Shown here piece by piece: positions 14,903 through 22,593 of a DNA stretch of 64,000 bases. Every line of letters begins with the position of its first letter. Positions within the stretch are counted from its first letter, which is position 1. Source of the DNA: an uncultured Paracoccaceae bacterium (GTDB lineage Bacteria > Pseudomonadota > Alphaproteobacteria > Rhodobacterales > Rhodobacteraceae); the NCBI GenBank assembly GCA_947493145.1, contig CANLPZ010000001.1:806001-870000 (forward strand), written 5' to 3'. The notes beneath the pieces were generated by a model. That model saw only the letters and a list, made by a program, of their open reading frames with translations, made no database searches and was not told the DNA's origin. Made by a program: the position numbers and the translations under genes.

Positions 14903-17113
14903 TTACTCTCCCTCTTTTATCGGTGTTGCGGTGTCTTCGCTTGTTTCTTCGACAACCGGTGTTTCTTCGATTTCTGGTGCGAACCATGTGATAGTGGTAC
15001 GGCGGTTTGCGGCGCGGCCCTCGGCCGTTTCATTATCTGCAATTGGCTGCGCTTCACCGTAACCTTTTGCCGATATCCGTGCCTCAGCTAGTCCACGACG
15101 TAACAATGCTGATCTTACGGCCTCAGCCCGCGATTGAGACAATTGAAGGTTCAAATCATCCCCACCTTGGCTATCTGTGTGGCCGCCGATTTCAACGCTC
15201 AAATCCGTTTCGTTCAGACATTTCTGCATGATTGCAGCAACCGCATTAATCGCACGAATTGATTGCGCATCCAAACGGTCTGAACCTGTTACGAAATTAA
15301 CCTTATCGGTTTGCAATGCAGCCGCAGATTCCGAACCACATGTGTCTTGGTTTGATGCGAAATCAAACACTGGCAACCAATACCCATCGGTAAAGATCTC
15401 AGTTCGGCCGTTGAAACGGTTTACACGTTCGGTGCCATCGGCAGGCAATGTCGTTGGCTCAGACACGGTAACTGATGCGCCATTACCGAGTGCATCAGAA
15501 ATTCCTGCAGCGACCAATTCGCTGTCTGTACCTGGCGCCACAACCGCATCGACGGTCATCGCGGTATCATCGCTTTCGAAGGTCATTGTTTCCAATTCAG
15601 GCAACCAACTGGAAAGCGCATTCAAACGCTCCAAAGACGGTGCGCCGTCGCCAACCAGTCCGACCGTTGGTTCACCGGACACTTCGTTGGTGCCCAATGC
15701 GTCGCCAATATCCGCAAGTGTTGTGCCTGCAGGTAGTTTTCCATCCACGGAAACAGCCCCAGACGCATCATAGTTCACGGTAAATTTCGGCGGCGTTCCA
15801 TCATCAAGCGTTTGAAGATCAATTGATGCAGAATACCCGTCCGGTAGATCAGCCAAAGCGGCCTTAGCGGCGTCCGCCTCTGCTGGTGTCCGTGCGAGAC
15901 CCGTCAAAGTCACATCCGTCCCGACAACGGACAACTCGCCGTTTTCAAGCGCAGACAATGCCTTTACCCCGCCCATTGCGACCGGTGCAAAGTGACCTGT
16001 TTCATCATTGATATAAGCGGTTTCGATGTCAGCCGGCGCATCGCCCACGACATCTGACACATTCACCCCAGCTGGAAACTTTCCAGATGCACTGAACTGG
16101 TTGTCAGCGCTTTTCATCATCAACGAAAACGGTTCCCCGTCGTCATACAAGGAAATGTCCGACGTCGCATTCATGCTTTCAGGCAAGGACGCGATCAAGG
16201 CTTCGGCCTCTGCTTTGGCAGAAGGTGTTGCTGATCCAGTGAGCGACAACGCGTCCTCTGTGACCATCAATTTACCATCTTCAAGCAAGGCCAAACCCTC
16301 GGTGCCCTGTTGAGTTGCACCACTCCAATCGGGGTTGGACGCCGTCAAAACACCTTGTTGAATTTCGGCATCGATATCTGAACCGTAGACGGCGCCAAGA
16401 TCAGAAACGCTAAGACCTTTGGGCAGCTTACCCGTTGCGACGGACCCTTCAGCCGATTTTTCCATCGTCAGGCGCAAGGGGGTTCCATCATCCAAAGTGG
16501 TAATCACAACATCAGCTGAATACCCCTCGGGCAAATCGGACAATGCGGCGTTTGCTGCGTTTTCTTCAACGGGTGTTAACGCAATGCCTTTCAATGTGAC
16601 AACCTTGTCAGACACAGACAATGTTCCGTCTTGAAGTTCGTCCAGCGCATCAAGCCCAGCACCAACAGTCCCAATCCAGTTTTCATCTGGCACACCGGCC
16701 ATCAGTTCAAGCTCGCCCGCTTGGTCACCAATGCGAGAAGTCAAAACTGCGCGATCTGTTTCGGTGGGTATAGACCCGTTATATGTCGTGCCGTCAGCAT
16801 TTTTAATAGCGTTTAACGCAAACGGACTGGCCGTATCCAAAACACGAAGTTCATCACGGACCACACGTCGTCCGTTGATTTCATTCATGGCTGATAAAAT
16901 AAGGTCGCGTTCACCTTCGTCGTTCGCAATTCCAGAAACGATAATATCGCGTCCAGAGACCCGTGTGTTCACCGCATGTATTGCGGTTTGCGCATTGGCC
17001 GCAGCTGCGTCTGTTATTTCGGCTTGCATCGTCTTCGCATTGTTAGATGAGCCATACCAACCCAGCCCTCCAACGCCCGCGACAAGGACCAAGCCCCCAA
17101 GAAGTTTTCTCAC
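14903..17113 (-). CDS. OmpA-family protein with BON-like region and a triple internal repeat
   Basis: A 736-residue envelope protein. It opens with a hydrophobic anchor or signal (LLGGLVLVAGVGGLGWYG, 4-21). A BON-like segment follows (about 42-92, VSGRDIIVSGIANDEGERDL). Three copies of a roughly 85-residue unit are centred at about 150-235, 270-355 and 380-465, with shared pieces L..L.DG.L.V, TP.E...A.AAL..LP.GYSA, TLDDG.P and GKLP.G; a weaker fourth trace lies near 495-550. The C-terminal OmpA peptidoglycan-binding domain (605-710) has GHTDSQGGDDLNLQLSQSRA and NRRTTITW with the key Asp and Arg, followed by a Glu/Thr-rich tail. Start codon is GTG after GGAGGGA. It is translationally coupled to the HhH membrane protein downstream. 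Confidence 0.88.
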   Translation of the reverse strand: MRKLLGGLVLVAGVGGLGWYGSSNNAKTMQAEITDAAAANAQTAIHAVNTRVSGRDIIVSGIANDEGERDLILSAMNEINGRRVVRDELRVLDTASPFALNAIKNADGTTYNGSIPTETDRAVLTSRIGDQAGELELMAGVPDENWIGTVGAGLDALDELQDGTLSVSDKVVTLKGIALTPVEENAANAALSDLPEGYSADVVITTLDDGTPLRLTMEKSAEGSVATGKLPKGLSVSDLGAVYGSDIDAEIQQGVLTASNPDWSGATQQGTEGLALLEDGKLMVTEDALSLTGSATPSAKAEAEALIASLPESMNATSDISLYDDGEPFSLMMKSADNQFSASGKFPAGVNVSDVVGDAPADIETAYINDETGHFAPVAMGGVKALSALENGELSVVGTDVTLTGLARTPAEADAAKAALADLPDGYSASIDLQTLDDGTPPKFTVNYDASGAVSVDGKLPAGTTLADIGDALGTNEVSGEPTVGLVGDGAPSLERLNALSSWLPELETMTFESDDTAMTVDAVVAPGTDSELVAAGISDALGNGASVTVSEPTTLPADGTERVNRFNGRTEIFTDGYWLPVFDFASNQDTCGSESAAALQTDKVNFVTGSDRLDAQSIRAINAVAAIMQKCLNETDLSVEIGGHTDSQGGDDLNLQLSQSRAEAVRSALLRRGLAEARISAKGYGEAQPIADNETAEGRAANRRTTITWFAPEIEETPVVEETSEDTATPIKEGE

Positions 17114-17160
17114 AAATGTCCCTCCATTTTACGCATTGATCACACGCTATGCGACAAATG

Positions 17161-17197
17161 GACAAAAACAAAAGGGAATAAGAAAAACTTATTCCCT
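17161..17197 (-). terminator. Terminator of the dgcN-dgcA-dat operon
   Basis: On the minus strand AGGGAATAAG pairs with CTTATTCCCT around TTTTT and is followed by TTTGTTTTTG. It is 29 nt past the stop of dat. Confidence 0.88.
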
Positions 17198-17225
17198 CTA
17201 AAACGCTTTAAGTTGTATTGACGTG

Positions 17226-18086
17226 TCAAATCGCCGCTTTGCGGCTTTCATCCAAATAGATTTCACGCAAACGCGTTGCCATTGGACCAACGTTTCCTTC
17301 ACCAACGGGTTTGCCATCGATTTCAACAACAGGCATCACAAAGGTCGACGCAGAGGTGATAAATGCTTCGTCTGCGCCTTGCGCTTCTTCGATTGTGAAT
17401 AGTCTTTCGTCAATTTTCATTTGCGCTTCTTCAGCAAATCGCAAAACCGCAGCACGCGTGATGCCGTGTAAAATGTCATTCGACAACGGACGCGTAACAA
17501 TTGTATTGCCTTTAATGAAATAGGCGTTGTTGGATGTACCTTCGGTCACATGACCGTCTTCGACCATCCATGCGTCATCGCATCCTGCGGCTTTTGCCAT
17601 CATTTTACCCATGGACGGGTATAATAACTGCACTGTCTTAATATCACGACGGCCCCAACGTTGGTCCTCGATGGAGATCACTTTGATCCCTTTTTGCGCA
17701 GTTGGGCTTTCAGCCAATCCAGGCTTGCTTTGCGTAAACAACACGACTGTGCTTGGGACATCATCTGAAGGGAACACAAAATCCCGATCCGCATCCGCGC
17801 CGCGCGTGATCTGCAAATAGATCATCCCGTCGGTCACGTCATTACGGGTGACAAGCTCGCGGTGAATGTCCAAGAGTTCGTCTTTGGTTAAAGGGGCCGT
17901 CATTTGAAGTTCTTTTAGCGAACGTTCCAAACGGACCGCGTGGCCGTCGAAATCAATCAACTTACCACCCAAAACAGATGTTACTTCGTAAACACCGTCA
18001 GCAAATAAAAACCCACGGTCAAAAATGCTGACCTTTGCTTGATCTTCCGGCAAATATTCGCCGTTTACATAAACTGTACGTGTCAT
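17226..18086 (-). CDS. dat: D-amino-acid aminotransferase
   Basis: A 286-residue class IV (fold type IV) PLP aminotransferase of the D-alanine aminotransferase type. Seen are VYVNGEYLPEDQAKVSIFDRGF at the start (core FDRGFLFADGVYEV), the PLP lysine in RRDIKTVQLLYPSMGK (about 147), and the cofactor-binding TEGTSNNAYFI and SNDILHGITRAAVL. It exchanges an amino group between D-amino acids and 2-oxo acids, for example D-alanine plus 2-oxoglutarate to pyruvate plus D-glutamate. The neighbours dgcA and dgcN handle D-glutamate, so it probably funnels other D-amino acids into D-glutamate for conversion to the L-form. TAGGAAAG precedes the ATG; last gene of the unit. A branched-chain or 4-amino-4-deoxychorismate role is less likely. 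Confidence 0.88.
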   Translation of the reverse strand: MTRTVYVNGEYLPEDQAKVSIFDRGFLFADGVYEVTSVLGGKLIDFDGHAVRLERSLKELQMTAPLTKDELLDIHRELVTRNDVTDGMIYLQITRGADADRDFVFPSDDVPSTVVLFTQSKPGLAESPTAQKGIKVISIEDQRWGRRDIKTVQLLYPSMGKMMAKAAGCDDAWMVEDGHVTEGTSNNAYFIKGNTIVTRPLSNDILHGITRAAVLRFAEEAQMKIDERLFTIEEAQGADEAFITSASTFVMPVVEIDGKPVGEGNVGPMATRLREIYLDESRKAAI

Positions 18087-18095
18087 CTGTCTTTC

Positions 18096-19055
18096 CTATC
18101 CCCAAAGTCCTGCAGATGGTGCATGAACTCCGGTCTCATCAAATATCAAAGGTTCAGATCGGTCTTGCGCCAACAACAGCGGGCCGTCAAGGTCCGTAAA
18201 CCCAACACCTTGGGCCAATAACGTTGCTGGCGCCATTGCAAGTGACGATCCAACCATACAGCCGACCATCACACCATACCCTTGGGCTTGCGCCTGTGAC
18301 TTCAGCGCAAGCGCCTCGGTTAAGCCACCCGTTTTATCAAGTTTGATATTCACGTAATCGTATTTCCCAACTAAGGACGGCAATGACGCACGATCATGAC
18401 AGGATTCGTCCGCGCAAACGGGCAATGGCCGTTCGATTTCAGCCAACATATCATCAGCGCCGGCCGGGAGCGGCTGTTCGACCAGTTCGACACCCAATCG
18501 AACCAAATGTGGCGCAAGATCTGAATATACGTCGGCATCCCAACCTTCGTTTGCATCGACAATGATACGGGCCGAGGGTGCACCACGACGCACCGCTTCG
18601 AGCCGCGCCATATCCTCAGCCGTTCCCAATTTGATTTTCAACAACGGGCGGTGCGCATTTGTTGCCGCCTGTTGTTGCATTTTTTCCGGCGTATCGAGCG
18701 ACAAAGTAAAGGCCGTGATTTCGGGTTGTGGCGCTGGTAAATCCAACAAATCCCAAACGCGTTTACCCGCCGTTTTCGCCGCAAGGTCCCACAAGGCGCA
18801 ATCAATCGCATTCCGAGCGGCACCGGCTGGCAGTTCATTGGGCAAATCGTCCCATTGCCCCGAAAAGCTTAAAACCTGATCGGTTACACTCTCTAATGTT
18901 TCGCCATAGCGCGCATAGGGCACACATTCGCCCCAGCCCGTGTGACCGCCCTGTTCAACATGCACGGTCAACACCTGTGCTTCGCTTCGTGATCCGCGCG
19001 AGATGGTGAACACCTGCGCCAGAGGGAACACATCCCGTGTTACTGAAATTTTCAT
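18096..19055 (-). CDS. dgcA: N-acetyl-D-glutamate racemase DgcA (enolase superfamily)
   Basis: A 319-residue enolase-superfamily protein of the dipeptide epimerase-like branch that is called DgcA when paired with DgcN. The capping domain is N-terminal (about 1-110; FTISRGSRSEAQVLTVHVEQ). The barrel carries the acid-base Lys in LLKIKLG, the metal ligands Asp in IIVDANEGW, Glu in ELVEQPLP and Asp in PVCADESCHD, and the second catalytic Lys in VNIKLDKTGG. Known role in marine bacteria: racemising N-acetyl-D-glutamate formed by DgcN. dgcN lies 9 nt upstream and dat 9 nt downstream. Without that context the sequence could be taken for an L-Ala-D/L-Glu epimerase. Confidence 0.85.
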   Translation of the reverse strand: MKISVTRDVFPLAQVFTISRGSRSEAQVLTVHVEQGGHTGWGECVPYARYGETLESVTDQVLSFSGQWDDLPNELPAGAARNAIDCALWDLAAKTAGKRVWDLLDLPAPQPEITAFTLSLDTPEKMQQQAATNAHRPLLKIKLGTAEDMARLEAVRRGAPSARIIVDANEGWDADVYSDLAPHLVRLGVELVEQPLPAGADDMLAEIERPLPVCADESCHDRASLPSLVGKYDYVNIKLDKTGGLTEALALKSQAQAQGYGVMVGCMVGSSLAMAPATLLAQGVGFTDLDGPLLLAQDRSEPLIFDETGVHAPSAGLWG

Positions 19056-19064
19056 GACGTTAGC

Positions 19065-20066
19065 TTACAGTTCAGCCAACGCATCGACCAGACGTCCGGC
19101 ACCATTTCTAAACGGATCAACCGTCGGCAACCCCATGCGATCCTCGATTTCTGCTAAATATTTGGCCGATGCTGCGTCATCCAAATGTTGAGTGTTCACC
19201 GAAATACCTGCAACGACGCAATTTGGGTTTGCAACCTTTGCCAATGCCAGCGCCATGTCACGCAACGCCTCCAGTGACGGTTGCTGATAATCCGGCAATC
19301 CACGCATGTGTTCACGTGTCGGCTCATGCGACAAAATCAATGCGTCGGGTTGTCCGCCGTGGATCAATGCCATCGTAACGCCCGAATATGACACATGGAA
19401 AAGACTTCCTTGCCCCTCAATATGATCCCAATGATCCGCATCATTGTCCGGCGTCAAGTATTCCACCGACCCCGCCATGAAATCTGCGATTACGGCATCC
19501 AGTGGAACGCCCCCGCCTGTAATCAAAATTCCAGTCTGACCTGTAGGGCGGAACGTTGATTTCAGTCCACGCGCCTGCATTTCACGGTCCATAGCCAATC
19601 CGGTGTACATTTTACCGACGGAACAATCTGTACCGACCGCCAAACACCTTTTGCCGGAACGTTTTATTCCGTTCGCGATGGGATAGTCGACTGATGGGAC
19701 ACGTACATCATGTAATTCGCGTGCATGTTTTTCTGCGGCGGCAACCAAACGCGGTTCGTCGCGCAGCAAATTGTGCAACCCAGACGCAATATCAAATCCT
19801 TGCGCCAACGCCGTTTCCAATACATCCAACCAAGCGTTGGAAATTACACCACCACGGTTTGCGACACCGATAACAAGTGTCTTTGCGCCCGCAGCTTTGG
19901 CCTGTTCTAACGACATGTCAGTGAGGCCGAGATCCGCCTTGCAATTTTCCAACCGAAACTGACCAACTGCGTTATCTGGTCGCCAGTCTTTAATTCCTTG
20001 CGCCACTTTGGCAGCTAAAGCATCAGGCGCATCGCCAAGAAATAACAGGTAAGGGGTTTTGATCAT
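19065..20066 (-). CDS. dgcN: D-glutamate N-acetyltransferase DgcN (DUF1611 family)
   Basis: A 333-residue DUF1611 protein, the family named DgcN, which acetylates D-glutamate as the first step of a D-glutamate breakdown route. The N-terminal half is a Rossmann-like domain (PYLLFLGDAPDALAAKVAQG, LVIGVANRGG, FDIASGLHNLL); the C-terminal half is P-loop NTPase-like with AVGTDCSVGKMYTGLAM at about 155 and GQTGILITGGGVPLDAVIAD. The ATG at 20066 has GCGAGGAC upstream and gives the family start; an upstream ATG would add 28 residues. First gene of the dgcN-dgcA-dat unit, with an AT-rich 297-bp region before it. Confidence 0.87.
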   Translation of the reverse strand: MIKTPYLLFLGDAPDALAAKVAQGIKDWRPDNAVGQFRLENCKADLGLTDMSLEQAKAAGAKTLVIGVANRGGVISNAWLDVLETALAQGFDIASGLHNLLRDEPRLVAAAEKHARELHDVRVPSVDYPIANGIKRSGKRCLAVGTDCSVGKMYTGLAMDREMQARGLKSTFRPTGQTGILITGGGVPLDAVIADFMAGSVEYLTPDNDADHWDHIEGQGSLFHVSYSGVTMALIHGGQPDALILSHEPTREHMRGLPDYQQPSLEALRDMALALAKVANPNCVVAGISVNTQHLDDAASAKYLAEIEDRMGLPTVDPFRNGAGRLVDALAEL

Positions 20067-20363
20067 GGCGTCCTCGCAATTCTTTATCGAGCTGTAGAAT
20101 GCGACAACGTAAGAGAAATTTTTTCGCAAGAACTTAGAAAAGTTACCCAAACTATCGAATATTTATCTACAAAATTGGAAAATCTCAGAATTTTTAACAC
20201 ACAACAACCTAACATCATCGAATTTTTGTGCGATTGTGTGGATTCGAATATTTTCCGCGATGCAGCATCATTTTTCTGCGACAGCAAAATCTACTTGCAT
20301 CCCATCAAGCAACATAATACCAAAATAACAAATATATTCGCAACATCATTGCTGAGGTGATTC
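20067..20363. other. AT-rich divergent promoter region between dgcN and mcl1
   Basis: This is the longest gene-free stretch between two intact neighbours in the window, 297 bp between two divergent start codons, and visibly AT-rich. I find no open frame with a ribosome site, no strong hairpin and no clear palindromic operator. It must contain the promoters of the dgcN and mcl1 units. Confidence 0.6.
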
Positions 20364-21326
20364 ATGTCATTCAGGCTACAGCCGACCGCCCCATCACGCC
20401 CAAACAGATGCCAACTTTTTGGTCCTGGTTCGAACACAAAACTGTTTGAAAAAATGGCAGCGTCATCTGCGGATGTCATTAACCTTGACCTCGAAGACTC
20501 AGTTGCGCCAACGGACAAAGACATTGCACGGGCAAATGTCATCAACGCAATCTCTGACGTAGATTGGGGCAACAAAACACTAAGCGTTCGGATAAATTCA
20601 CTCGACACGCCCTATTGGTACCGCGATGTTGTCGATCTATTGGAACAAGCGGGCGATCGTTTGGACCAAATCATGATCCCAAAGGTCGGTTGCGCAGAAG
20701 ACGTTTACGCTGTCGACGCGCTTGTTACCGCGATCGAAACCGCAAAAGGGCGATCCAAAAAAATCGCATTCGAAGTCATTATTGAGTCCGCAGCTGGCAT
20801 CGCCCACGTCGAAGACATCGCCGCCAGTTCGCCACGGCTGGAAGCAATGTCACTTGGCGCAGCTGATTTCGCTGCCTCCATGGGAATGCAAACCACAGGC
20901 ATCGGTGGAACGCAGGAAAATTATTATATGCTGCGCGAGGGCGTCCAACATTGGTCAGACCCGTGGCATTGGGCCCAAGCCGCAATCGTTGCGGCCTGCC
21001 GGACACATGGTATTTTGCCGGTTGACGGTCCATTTGGTGATTTCAGCGACGATGACGGATACATCGCACAGGCCAAACGATCCGCAACACTTGGTATGGT
21101 CGGGAAATGGGCCATTCATCCCAAACAAATTGCATTGGCAAACGACGTCTTTACGCCATCCGACGACGCGGTTTCAGAGGCCCGTGAAATTCTTGCCGCC
21201 ATGGAACACGCCAAAGCAAACGGCGAAGGTGCAACGGTGTACAAAGGACGCCTTGTCGATATTGCCAGCATCAAACAGGCCGAAGTGATTGTGTCACAGG
21301 CAGAAATGATTGCATCCAATCAATAA
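20364..21326 (+). CDS. mcl1: L-malyl-CoA / beta-methylmalyl-CoA lyase
   Basis: A 320-residue CitE-like lyase closely matching Mcl1 of Rhodobacter as I recall it. It reversibly cleaves beta-methylmalyl-CoA to glyoxylate plus propionyl-CoA and malyl-CoA to glyoxylate plus acetyl-CoA, completing the ethylmalonyl-CoA pathway of acetyl-CoA assimilation. Seen are RPNRCQLFGPGS at the N-terminus, the metal/CoA region ADVINLDLEDSVAP, DQIMIPKVG, the catalytic FEVIIESAAGIAHVE and the LGAADFAASMGMQTTGIGG block, and GKWAIHPKQIALAN. AGGTGATTC precedes the ATG. It stands alone here and other pathway genes are elsewhere. Its presence fits the phaA/phaB genes 15 kb away, which share acetoacetyl-CoA chemistry. 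Confidence 0.95.
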   Translation: MSFRLQPTAPSRPNRCQLFGPGSNTKLFEKMAASSADVINLDLEDSVAPTDKDIARANVINAISDVDWGNKTLSVRINSLDTPYWYRDVVDLLEQAGDRLDQIMIPKVGCAEDVYAVDALVTAIETAKGRSKKIAFEVIIESAAGIAHVEDIAASSPRLEAMSLGAADFAASMGMQTTGIGGTQENYYMLREGVQHWSDPWHWAQAAIVAACRTHGILPVDGPFGDFSDDDGYIAQAKRSATLGMVGKWAIHPKQIALANDVFTPSDDAVSEAREILAAMEHAKANGEGATVYKGRLVDIASIKQAEVIVSQAEMIASNQ

Positions 21327-21374
21327 TGTAATGAGCGCCCTTTGGGCGATCGCATTCGAATTAAACCCTGTGAA

Positions 21375-21403
21375 CGGGCGTGGTGGATGTTTCGTCACGC
21401 CCG
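21375..21403. terminator. Possible terminator hairpin between mcl1 and the second Lrp gene
   Basis: CGGGCGTG pairs with CACGCCCG around 13 nt and overlaps the last codons of the convergent Lrp gene; AAATCTTTT follows on the plus strand. A smaller hairpin CGCCC-TTT-GGGCG lies about 40 bp to its left. Moderate evidence for mcl1 termination. Confidence 0.45.
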
Positions 21404-21838
21404 CAAATCTTTTGGTGACCCCATAGCAACAAATGACGTGATCGAATTCACTTGCGGCAACGTGCCCAACACGTCTGTATGGAACGCTTTATAGGCCGGC
21501 AAATCAGCTGACTCGACCCGTAGTAAATATTCAACCGCCCCCGTGATGTTGTGGCATTCGACGACTTCGGGCGCTTGTGACATTGCACGTTCAAATGCCA
21601 ATTGCGCATCGCGGGTGTGCAAATTCAATCCAACGGTAACATACGCAACAAACCCAATTCCTTGTTTAGACCTATCCAATACGGCGCGGTATCCAGAAAT
21701 CACACCTATTCGTTCCAATTCTTGCACACGGCGCAAACAGGCCGATGGCGACAACCCAACCTGATCAGCCAATTCCAAATTACTGATCCGCCCCTTTTGC
21801 GAAAGGATACGCAATATCTGTTCGTTTATTTTCTCCAT
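21395..21838 (-). CDS. Lrp/AsnC family regulator, divergent from a LysE exporter
   Basis: A 147-residue Lrp-type regulator with an N-terminal helix-turn-helix (QILRILSQKGRISNLELADQ, LSPSACLRRVQELERIG) and a C-terminal RAM domain (FVAYVTVGL, VVECHNITGAVEYLLRVE). Divergence from a LysE/RhtB exporter is a common pairing in which the regulator senses an amino acid and induces its export. I start at ATG 21838 because it gives the family N-terminus, although a 13-bp palindrome (21842-21854) takes the place where a ribosome site should be; an in-frame ATG at 21877 would put that palindrome inside the coding region. The true start is therefore uncertain. Confidence 0.88.
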   Translation of the reverse strand: MEKINEQILRILSQKGRISNLELADQVGLSPSACLRRVQELERIGVISGYRAVLDRSKQGIGFVAYVTVGLNLHTRDAQLAFERAMSQAPEVVECHNITGAVEYLLRVESADLPAYKAFHTDVLGTLPQVNSITSFVAMGSPKDLRA

Positions 21839-21841
21839 TCG

Positions 21842-21854
21842 AACAATAATTGTT
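21842..21854. promoter_or_regulatory. Candidate Lrp operator (13-bp palindrome)
   Basis: AACAATAATTGTT is a perfect inverted repeat of 6 bp about one central base. It lies between the divergent lrp and lysE starts, only 3 bp from the lrp ATG. AT-rich symmetric sites of this size are typical of Lrp/AsnC regulators. Inferred from symmetry and place. Confidence 0.5.
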
Positions 21855-21918
21855 AATTTTCCGCAAAAGTCGAGCATTTCACAATTTCAAACCAACATTA
21901 TTAGGACATAGTTGCGCA

Positions 21919-22521
21919 ATGACGATCGAACTCCTCCTTGGCCTTGCCGGTTTTGCATTTGTAAGCAGCATAACGCCTGGTCCGAATAATATGATGTTGC
22001 TAACCTCCGGCGCGAACTTTGGGTTCCGACGCACGATCCCTCATATGTTGGGAATCAGCATAGGATTTGGGGTTATGCTTGTGCTTATCGGTTTGGGCCT
22101 GATGCGCATGTTTGACCTTTGGCCGCTAAGCTATCGTATTTTACAAATCGCGAGCGCGCTGTACCTGATTTGGCTTGCATACAAGATCGCGAATTCGGGT
22201 CGCCCTGATCCCGCCCAAGGAACTGGACATCCATTTACGTTTCTTCAGGCTGCTCTGTTTCAGTGGGTAAACCCAAAAGCATGGACAATGGCGTTGACCG
22301 CAATCACACTCTATGCCCCAGATCGAACCGTTTTTGCGATCGCCGTTGTCGCAATTATGTTCAGCATCGTAAACCTGCCATCGGTATCGATTTGGACAAC
22401 TATGGGCCAGCAAGTCCGTGTCTTGTTGGGCAATCAACGTCGGCTACAAATTTTCAACTGGAGCATGGCAATCCTGCTTGTTTTGTCCTTAATCCCAAGC
22501 TTTTTGGCGCCTCCTGTCTAA
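21919..22521 (+). CDS. LysE/RhtB family amino-acid exporter
   Basis: A 200-residue inner-membrane transporter of the LysE superfamily with about six membrane helices. The family opening FAFVSSITPGPNNMMLLTSG and the GFRRTIPHMLGISIGFG segment are present, as is the ALFQWVNPKAWTMALTAIT motif in the middle. LysE proteins export basic or neutral amino acids by proton exchange. The ATG at 21919 (AGGACA upstream) gives the family N-terminus; an earlier ATG at 21850 would add 23 residues that overlap the operator. The divergent Lrp regulator is its likely controller. Confidence 0.92.
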   Translation: MTIELLLGLAGFAFVSSITPGPNNMMLLTSGANFGFRRTIPHMLGISIGFGVMLVLIGLGLMRMFDLWPLSYRILQIASALYLIWLAYKIANSGRPDPAQGTGHPFTFLQAALFQWVNPKAWTMALTAITLYAPDRTVFAIAVVAIMFSIVNLPSVSIWTTMGQQVRVLLGNQRRLQIFNWSMAILLVLSLIPSFLAPPV

Positions 22522-22538
22522 AGCTTAAAAACACGGCG

Positions 22539-22569
22539 TTGCAAAATCCGTGCCGCAGCGTCATATACT
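22539..22569 (+). promoter_or_regulatory. Possible accA promoter
   Basis: TTGCAA and TATACT are separated by 19 bp, ending 25 bp before the accA ATG. The boxes are good but the spacing is 1-2 bp longer than usual, so this is tentative. Confidence 0.35.
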
Positions 22570-22593
22570 CAACCAAAGTACACGGAGCGCACA

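Noticed and set aside
17161..17197. Possible attenuator before the OmpA gene
   Set aside because: The hairpin with its T-run works on the minus strand after dat and lies downstream of the minus-strand OmpA gene's promoter side, so it is a terminator of the upstream dgc unit and not a leader of ompA control.
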